NCBI GenBank assembly: GCA_016187945.1
Contig: JACPIT010000007.1
Span: 1-64,000, forward strand
Direction: 5' to 3'
Length of the DNA stretch: 64,000 nt
Origin: Opitutia bacterium
GTDB taxonomy: Bacteria; Verrucomicrobiota; Verrucomicrobiia; Opitutales; Opitutaceae
The translations under genes were made by a program, and so were the position numbers. The notes beneath the pieces are model-generated. The model searched no databases, was not told the origin of the DNA, and saw only the letters and a program-made list of their open reading frames with translations. Of this stretch, positions 58,975-64,000 are shown one piece after another; positions within the stretch are counted from its first letter, which is position 1; every line of letters begins with the position of its first letter.

Positions 58975-60021
58975 TCAGCGGGGCGGGGGAGAATCGGGTG
59001 TTAGCAAGCGGGGAGAGACGGTGACGCCGACGCGGCCGCTCACGGTCGCGTGGGCAACTCGCCAGAGCAGGTGGTCGACGACCTTGCGCACCAGCAGGGG
59101 CAGGTTGATGTCGATCGCGGCGGGCGAGTGGTCGAGGTTGTGGTAGATCATCGGATTGTAGTTCCCGAGGATCGCGTCGAAATCGCGGCCCGGTTTCTTG
59201 CCGGCTTCGCGCAGCGCGCGGAAGAACGCGCCGCAGAAGTGGTCGACCGGGAGGAAAAGTCCGGTGGCCTTCGGCGTGCACTCGAGCAGGCGGCGCACGA
59301 GCGTGTCGCTCTCGCTGTGCAGCGGCATGAGTTCGAGGTAGCTGACGCCGGGGTTGGCTTCGCCGAGGACGGTGTGCACGGACATGCCGAGTTCGGTCGC
59401 GCGTGCGACGAACGCCTTGTTGCGGTGCACGATCGCGCTGTAGGTGGGATCGGTGGAGATGACCGCCACCGCTTTGTGGCCGCGCTGGTGAAGGTATTCG
59501 GCGGCCATGCGGCCGTTTTCCTCGTTGTTCGGCTCGACGTAGTCGCCGGGATAAGTGGCGGAGCGGCGCGTCATGAACCACACGTGCGGCAAGCCGCGGA
59601 GCTGCGCGAGGCACTCGGCCGACGGCTCCATGCCTTGGATGATGACGCCGTCGAGGCGCTCGGCGGCGAGATTGCGCGGCAGTTCGTCGGGCGTGTTGGA
59701 AAACAACACGCGCAAATCCACGCGATAGTGCGGATCGGCGGATTGCACCTGAAGGAGCTGATCTTGAAACCAGTTCAGGCTCGGATTGTTCGCCTTCGCG
59801 CCGACGAACCAGACCCCGATCCGGCGTTGTTCGGTCGGACGGGCCTTGGGGCCGCGACGTCGACCGATCGGAGTGGGCACGTAGTTGTGCTCCTGCATCA
59901 CCGCGCGGATGCGCGCGAGACTCTCCGCGGCGACGAGCTGGGGCTGATTAATCGCGCGTGAAACGGTGGCGGGGGAGACGCGGGCTTTGCGGGCGATTTC
60001 GGTGATCGGCAGGGCGGTCAT
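58975..60021 (-). CDS. LacI-family transcriptional regulator
   Basis: This 348-residue protein has the HTH at the extreme N-terminus (I-T-E-I-A-R-K-A-R-V-S-P-A-T-V-S-R-A-I-N). A basic hinge follows (P-T-P-I-G-R-R-R-G-P-K-A-R) and then a sugar-binding-protein-like domain (R-L-D-G-V-I-I-Q-G, R-G-H-K-A-V-A-V-I-S). It lies between the receptor gene and the isomerase-like gene, with both on the same strand. The natural ligand is probably a rhamnose-type sugar; this is inferred from neighbours. Confidence 0.9.
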   Translation of the reverse strand: MTALPITEIARKARVSPATVSRAINQPQLVAAESLARIRAVMQEHNYVPTPIGRRRGPKARPTEQRRIGVWFVGAKANNPSLNWFQDQLLQVQSADPHYRVDLRVLFSNTPDELPRNLAAERLDGVIIQGMEPSAECLAQLRGLPHVWFMTRRSATYPGDYVEPNNEENGRMAAEYLHQRGHKAVAVISTDPTYSAIVHRNKAFVARATELGMSVHTVLGEANPGVSYLELMPLHSESDTLVRRLLECTPKATGLFLPVDHFCGAFFRALREAGKKPGRDFDAILGNYNPMIYHNLDHSPAAIDINLPLLVRKVVDHLLWRVAHATVSGRVGVTVSPRLLTPDSPPPR

Positions 60022-60075
60022 GAAAAGAGCGGCGTGAAATTTGCAGGAAAAGACATGAAAAATGATGAGAAACGG

Positions 60076-60954
60076 TCAAGCAATTTCGCGCGACGACCGG
60101 CGCGGCCGCATGCGTTGTCGCGCCCGATTCCAAGCGGCGATGAGCTCGGCGCGGCAGCGAATCGTGTCGGGCCACACGGGCGGATTGGTGCTCACGTTGT
60201 AGCCGACCGTAGTGCCGAGTTCCGGGCAGACCCAGAGTTCGTCGCGCGAGGTCGGACCTTGCAACCAGACGACGAAAAGTTCTTCGACAAAGGCGATGTA
60301 GTCGCGGAATTCCGGCGTCAGCCGGCCGCGTCCGTTTGTCACCGGCACCTGGCAATGCTGGCTGTTGAACGGCCGGCAGTGAAACATGCGGGAGTGCTGG
60401 ATTAGACGTTTGTCGCCGAGCAGGCGCGAGACGTAGTCTGCAGGCAGCACGTGCTTCATTACCGCCAAGTGGGAGTGATCCCACGTCAGCGGGAGCATCT
60501 CGCCCGTTTTCGCTCTGTAGAGACGGGCGATCGCCGCGAGTTTTTCGGGCGTTTCGGTGCAGGTATCGCGATGCGTTTCGATGTGGGCGGACAAGCCGAG
60601 CTGGCGCGCCTCGCGAACGGTGCGAACGATGATTTCGGTCGCGCGTTCCGGCGTGGTGTCGTGCGCGCCGAGCATGCAATTGACGAAGCGGGCGCCACCG
60701 CTCGCCTCGATTTTTAGAAGCTGAGGCACCTCGCGTCCGTTGCGCGAGAATACGCGGCCGCAGATCTTCAGGTTCAAGCGCCGGAGGTGGGGCGCGAGTT
60801 CCGGCCGGAACATCTCGGCGACACCATCGAAGCCGGCGGCCTTGATCGCCTCCATCTTGTGCGCGAGCGACCACTCGCGGCGCGGTGAAGGATGGCCGAC
60901 GAGCGACCAGAGCGACGCACACAAGACTAGGCGGGGTTCTGAAACAATTTTCAT
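60076..60954 (-). CDS. Sugar isomerase/epimerase-like TIM barrel protein
   Basis: This 292-residue protein matches the xylose isomerase-like TIM barrel superfamily (AP endonuclease 2 fold). It has H-K-M-E-A-I-K-A-A-G-F-D-G-V-A-E-M near the start, the S-A-H-I-E-T-H-R-D-T strand (metal Glu/His) and a T-W-D-H-S-H motif. E-L-W-V-C-P-E-L-G lies near the end. Members act on sugars, sugar acids or inositol. ATG 60954 is preferred; an upstream in-frame start at 61011 adds a non-family stretch. A candidate operator palindrome overlaps this start. It is upstream of the LacI gene by 54 bases. Confidence 0.78.
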   Translation of the reverse strand: MKIVSEPRLVLCASLWSLVGHPSPRREWSLAHKMEAIKAAGFDGVAEMFRPELAPHLRRLNLKICGRVFSRNGREVPQLLKIEASGGARFVNCMLGAHDTTPERATEIIVRTVREARQLGLSAHIETHRDTCTETPEKLAAIARLYRAKTGEMLPLTWDHSHLAVMKHVLPADYVSRLLGDKRLIQHSRMFHCRPFNSQHCQVPVTNGRGRLTPEFRDYIAFVEELFVVWLQGPTSRDELWVCPELGTTVGYNVSTNPPVWPDTIRCRAELIAAWNRARQRMRPRRSSREIA

Positions 60955-60979
60955 AAGACCGGTGAAAAATGATGAAAAG
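60947..60979. promoter_or_regulatory. Candidate operator between the divergent TIM-barrel and GH78 genes
   Basis: ATTTTCA (60947-60953) and TGAAAAA (60963-60969) form an imperfect inverted repeat around 9 bases. The motif TGAAAAATGATGAAAAG (60963-60979) recurs as TGAAAAATGATGAGAAA at 60056-60072 before the LacI gene. This is compatible with autoregulation and shared control by LacI, but is unproven. Confidence 0.35.
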
Positions 60980-61062
60980 AGATGTTGAAATTTTTCCATT
61001 GGCCAGCCCAATTTGGCCTCACCACGCTGCGATCACCCCGATGTCGATCGCTTCGTTGCCCC

Positions 61063-63516
61063 ATGCCACCTCTGCCGTTCGTCAATCGCGCTGCTTGGAT
61101 TTGGTCCGCCGAAGGAAGCCATGCTTCGCCGGCGCCTGGCGACCGCTCGCCGTCGCACTATCAGGTGCGACTCTTCCGGCGCGGCTTCGCGCTCGCGGCC
61201 GAAAGCGCTTCGTCGGCGACGTTGCTCGTCCACGTGTCGGCGGACAGTCGCTTCCTGCTTTATTGCAACGGGCATCTCGTGAGCCGCGGACCGGCGCGCG
61301 GCGACATCCGGCATCATTTCTACGACACGTGCGATCTGACGCCGCATTTGCGGTCGGGAGAAAATGTGCTCGCGGCTATCGTGTTCGACATGTCCCGCGT
61401 CGCGCATCGACCGAGTGCGTTGGGTGCGCCGTGTGCGATCATGACGTTTGCGGGAGGATTTTTGCTCGAAGGCGAAATCGAGTCGCGCGGCCGCTCGCTG
61501 GAACGACTCGACACGGGTGTGGCTGGCTGGTGCGTGCGCGCGGACACGTCTTATCGTTTCCAGAACGAAGGCACGCGCTTCGAGGGGTATCACGGGTATT
61601 TTGAGCACCGGGTCGGGCGCGAGTTGCCCGCGGGTTGGAACCTGCCGGAGTTCGACGACTCCTCGTGGGCGGAGGCGACGACGCTCTATGTGGCGGAGCG
61701 CATCGAGAACCGTCGTGATCCGGCGAGCCCTTACGGTTTGTTACCGCGGATGATTCCCGCTTTGGAGGAGTCGCGCGTCGATCGCTTCGCGGATTGTTTC
61801 TCGCCCGGCGGAAGCGGCGCGTCCGACGAGTGGCGGAGGTTGGTGGCGGAGGACGAGTCCGTCACGATTCCGCCGCGACAGACGGTGAAGGTGATTCTGG
61901 ACGCCGGTCGTTTGACGACGGCGTATCCTGAACTCGGCACCGCGGGTGGCGCGGGCGCGAAGTTGCGGCTGACCTATGCGGAAGCGCTGCGGTTGCCCTG
62001 GGGAACACCCGGGGCGCAGATGCTCGGCCGTCCGCAGCCGCTCGCGAATCTCGCCTCGCACTTCGCCGACGAGTCGAGCGGCTGGACCTTCAACCGTCGC
62101 GGAATGGTCGCGGGCTGGTCGGACATCTGGGAGCCGGCGGGACTGGATTCCGGCGAGACTTTCGAGCCGTGGCATTGGCGCGCGTTTCGATTTGTCGGGC
62201 TGGAAATCACCACCGGCGATGCGCCGCTGTCGCTCCGGTCGCTGCGGCATCGTTTCACCGCGTATCCGTATCGCATCGTGGGCGAGTTCACGTGCTCCGA
62301 TCCACGACTCGAAAAAATCTGGCACGTCGCGCTGCACACGATGCGCCTCTGTTCGCACGAAACCTTCGAGGACTGTCCGCACTACGAGCAGATGCAGTAT
62401 GCGGGCGACACGATGATCACCTCGAAAATCGCCATGCTGACGACGGGCGACTACGCGCTGAGCCGGCAGGCGCTGTTTCAGTTCGACTGGTCGCGGCTGC
62501 CGGAAGGGCTGACGCAGAGCCGCTATCCGTCGCGATTGCTGCAAGTGATTCCGTCGTGGTCGCTGCACTGGATCACGAACGTGCGCGACTACCTCTACTG
62601 CAGCGGCGACGCGGCGACCGTGCGCGAGCTGTTGCCGGGTGCGCTGGCGGTGCTCGACTGGTTTCGCCAGCACGCGGACCCGAGCGGACTGCCGGCGGCG
62701 CTGCCTTTCTGGAACATCACGGATTGGTGTCCGTGGTGGCCGCGCGGTGTCGTGCCCGGCGCCGGCGAAGGACCGACGTGCATTATTTCCGCGCAATACA
62801 TCCGCGCGCTCGATGAAGTGGCCGATCTCGCTCGTGCCCTCGACGACGAGACGCGTGGCAGTTCACTGCGTGCCGAGGCCGATGCATTGCGCGCGCGCCT
62901 GCACGAGCGTTTCTGGTCGGAGGAGGAAGGGCTCTACTTCGACCGGCCCGGCGGCCCCGAGGTCAGCCAATACGGCAACGCCTGGGCGATCCTCTGCGGC
63001 GCGGCGGGCTCGAGCGAGCGGGCGCGGATTTTGCGACGATTTCCCCAAGACCTGCAGCTCGCTCCGGGATCGTTCTTCTGCTGGCACGCCGTATTCGAGG
63101 CGCTGGAAATCGCCGGCGCCTACGATCGCATGTCGGACTTCCTCGGCCCGTGGCACGAGATGATCGACCTCGGGCTCGACACCTTTGCAGAGGAAAACAG
63201 TTTCTGGCGCTCGCTCTGTCACGCGTGGAGCGCGCACCCCGCGCTGGAGTTTCTCGGTCGTGTGCTCGGCGTCGCTCCGCTCGCGCCCGGCTTCGCGTGC
63301 GTGGAAATCGCTCCGCATCGCTGCGGACTCGCGCACGCCCGCGGACGGGTGTGCACGCCGCGCGGTCTGATCGAAGTGCACTGGCGCACCGAGGAAAACC
63401 GATTCGTGATCGAGGGTGGAGTGCCCGCCGCGACACCGACGATCGTGCGCCTGCCCGATGGTTCGCGGCACGAACTGCCGGGCGGGTCGTTCAAACTGGA
63501 GTGTCGTCTCGCGTGA
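61063..63516 (+). CDS. Alpha-L-rhamnosidase-like protein, GH78, no signal peptide
   Basis: In this 817-residue protein the N-terminal half has the sandwich motifs A-A-W-I-W-S-A-E-G, V-H-V-S-A-D-S-R-F-L-L-Y-C-N-G and E-F-D-D-S-S-W. The (alpha/alpha)6 barrel carries E-D-C-P-H-Y-E-Q-M-Q-Y-A-G-D, the GH78 signature with acid residues, and the C-terminal sandwich includes P-H-R-C-G-L-A-H-A-R-G-R-V. No signal peptide follows ATG 61063, so it probably acts in the cytoplasm on imported oligosaccharides. The other GH78 here is exported. The stop overlaps the next start (GTGA). Confidence 0.86.
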   Translation: MPPLPFVNRAAWIWSAEGSHASPAPGDRSPSHYQVRLFRRGFALAAESASSATLLVHVSADSRFLLYCNGHLVSRGPARGDIRHHFYDTCDLTPHLRSGENVLAAIVFDMSRVAHRPSALGAPCAIMTFAGGFLLEGEIESRGRSLERLDTGVAGWCVRADTSYRFQNEGTRFEGYHGYFEHRVGRELPAGWNLPEFDDSSWAEATTLYVAERIENRRDPASPYGLLPRMIPALEESRVDRFADCFSPGGSGASDEWRRLVAEDESVTIPPRQTVKVILDAGRLTTAYPELGTAGGAGAKLRLTYAEALRLPWGTPGAQMLGRPQPLANLASHFADESSGWTFNRRGMVAGWSDIWEPAGLDSGETFEPWHWRAFRFVGLEITTGDAPLSLRSLRHRFTAYPYRIVGEFTCSDPRLEKIWHVALHTMRLCSHETFEDCPHYEQMQYAGDTMITSKIAMLTTGDYALSRQALFQFDWSRLPEGLTQSRYPSRLLQVIPSWSLHWITNVRDYLYCSGDAATVRELLPGALAVLDWFRQHADPSGLPAALPFWNITDWCPWWPRGVVPGAGEGPTCIISAQYIRALDEVADLARALDDETRGSSLRAEADALRARLHERFWSEEEGLYFDRPGGPEVSQYGNAWAILCGAAGSSERARILRRFPQDLQLAPGSFFCWHAVFEALEIAGAYDRMSDFLGPWHEMIDLGLDTFAEENSFWRSLCHAWSAHPALEFLGRVLGVAPLAPGFACVEIAPHRCGLAHARGRVCTPRGLIEVHWRTEENRFVIEGGVPAATPTIVRLPDGSRHELPGGSFKLECRLA

Positions 63517-64000
63517 GCACCGCTTTGCAATTCACCGCGGCCGGCGAGAGCGCCATGGAGTTGCGCCACGAGGGGCGGCCCTTGTTGCGCTACGTTTTTT
63601 CCGCGGAGACGCCGAGCGACGAGGCAACGCGGCCTTACGCGCACCCGGTCTGCACGCTCGCGGGTGCGGAGCTGACTAATTTTCGCCCCAACGACCACCG
63701 CTGGCATCACGGCCTGAGCTTCACGATCAATCGCGTCGCCGAATGGAACTTCTGGGGCGGTCCGACTTACCGCAAAGCCGACGGCTACCGCTGGCGCGGC
63801 GATCACGGCACTCAGCGTCACGTTGCTTGGCGCGAATGCAGCGCCACGCGCCTCGTGCAATCCCTCGAATGGCTCAGCGGGGCAGGGGAACTGCTCTTGC
63901 GCGAACGCCGCACGCTCACCCCCGCGATCGATTCCTCCTCGGTGTGGTCGCTGCGCTGGCAGGCGGAACTCGAAAACGCGAGCGGGCGCGTGCTGCCGCT
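63513..64000 (+). CDS. PmoA/DUF6807 family protein, cut by window end
   Basis: The first 162 residues are visible, starting at GTG 63513 in an overlap with the GH78 stop. The motif F-R-P-N-D-H-R-W-H-H-G-L followed by N-F-W-G-G-P-T-Y is the core of the DUF6807 family, which is annotated as methane-oxygenase PmoA by name only. These proteins lie in sugar-degradation loci and have an aldose-epimerase-like fold; no methane oxidation role is implied. Translational coupling suggests it acts in the same rhamnose pathway. The 3' end lies outside the window. Confidence 0.82.
   Translation, partial: MSTALQFTAAGESAMELRHEGRPLLRYVFSAETPSDEATRPYAHPVCTLAGAELTNFRPNDHRWHHGLSFTINRVAEWNFWGGPTYRKADGYRWRGDHGTQRHVAWRECSATRLVQSLEWLSGAGELLLRERRTLTPAIDSSSVWSLRWQAELENASGRVLP

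Noticed and set aside
1-64000. CRISPR array, prophage or integrase
   Set aside because: No regularly spaced direct repeats, phage genes or site-specific recombinase were seen; the only transposase is the RAYT.
1-64000. tRNA or rRNA genes
   Set aside because: No cloverleaf with a plausible anticodon or conserved rRNA segment was recognised by eye; a covariance search would be needed to exclude a tRNA.
63513-64000. Methane monooxygenase function for the PmoA-named protein
   Set aside because: The family name is historical; motif and context fit a sugar-pathway protein of the DUF6807 type.

Overview
The window is a GC-rich bacterial chromosome segment. It carries five sets of palindromic repeats, an accD-folC pair, very large TonB-dependent receptors with an L-(S/N/Q)-(P/T)-F-(E/T)-V motif ahead of the plug, and many glycoside hydrolase genes. 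Together these suggest an aerobic or facultative polysaccharide degrader of the Opitutaceae (Verrucomicrobiota). The lineage is inferred from gene content and style; no rRNA or marker phylogeny was run.

Region 1 (1-17.2 kb) is mostly housekeeping. It has a nitroreductase, an internally deleted Rieske oxidoreductase, a uracil-DNA glycosylase remnant, a DUF4142 protein, a DUF6496 protein, mpl, a REP-associated tyrosine transposase (RAYT) boxed by its own REP units, rimO, a tiny basic protein, a rhodanese and manC. Then come ruvX, a GxxExxY protein inside a perfect inverted repeat, truA, comF, accD, folC, a coiled-coil/HTH protein, a divergent purA and an aldose-epimerase-like protein. Palindromic elements have entered coding sequence or supply gene ends in mpl, the RAYT gene and accD, and the available start codons of truA lie in an inverted-repeat arm.

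Region 2 (17.3-25.5 kb) is a cell-surface-signalling operon: a LuxR-type HTH protein, an ECF sigma factor, a FecR anti-sigma factor, a TonB receptor with an STN signalling domain, and two tandem TlpA-like thioredoxin proteins (CGGC and CGPC). Region 3 (25.9-33.6 kb) has a TonB receptor divergent from a GH2-GH1-DUF1501 operon for beta-linked sugars. Region 4 (34-48.8 kb) pairs a two-component system with a divergent alpha-glucan locus: TonB receptor, beta-phosphoglucomutase, sugar transporter, GH65 phosphorylase, a GH87-like beta-helix enzyme and a LacI regulator. The order suggests outer-membrane uptake, surface or periplasmic cleavage, inner-membrane import, phosphorolysis, and conversion of beta-glucose-1-phosphate to glucose-6-phosphate.

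Region 5 (48.8-64 kb) has an SDR epimerase without the usual Tyr, two small hypothetical genes, and a rhamnoside-type locus. That locus holds a secreted GH78, a GxGYxYP protein, a secreted hypothetical, a TonB receptor, a LacI regulator, a xylose-isomerase-like TIM barrel, a second GH78 without a signal peptide, and a PmoA/DUF6807 protein cut by the window end. No tRNA, rRNA or CRISPR array was recognised.
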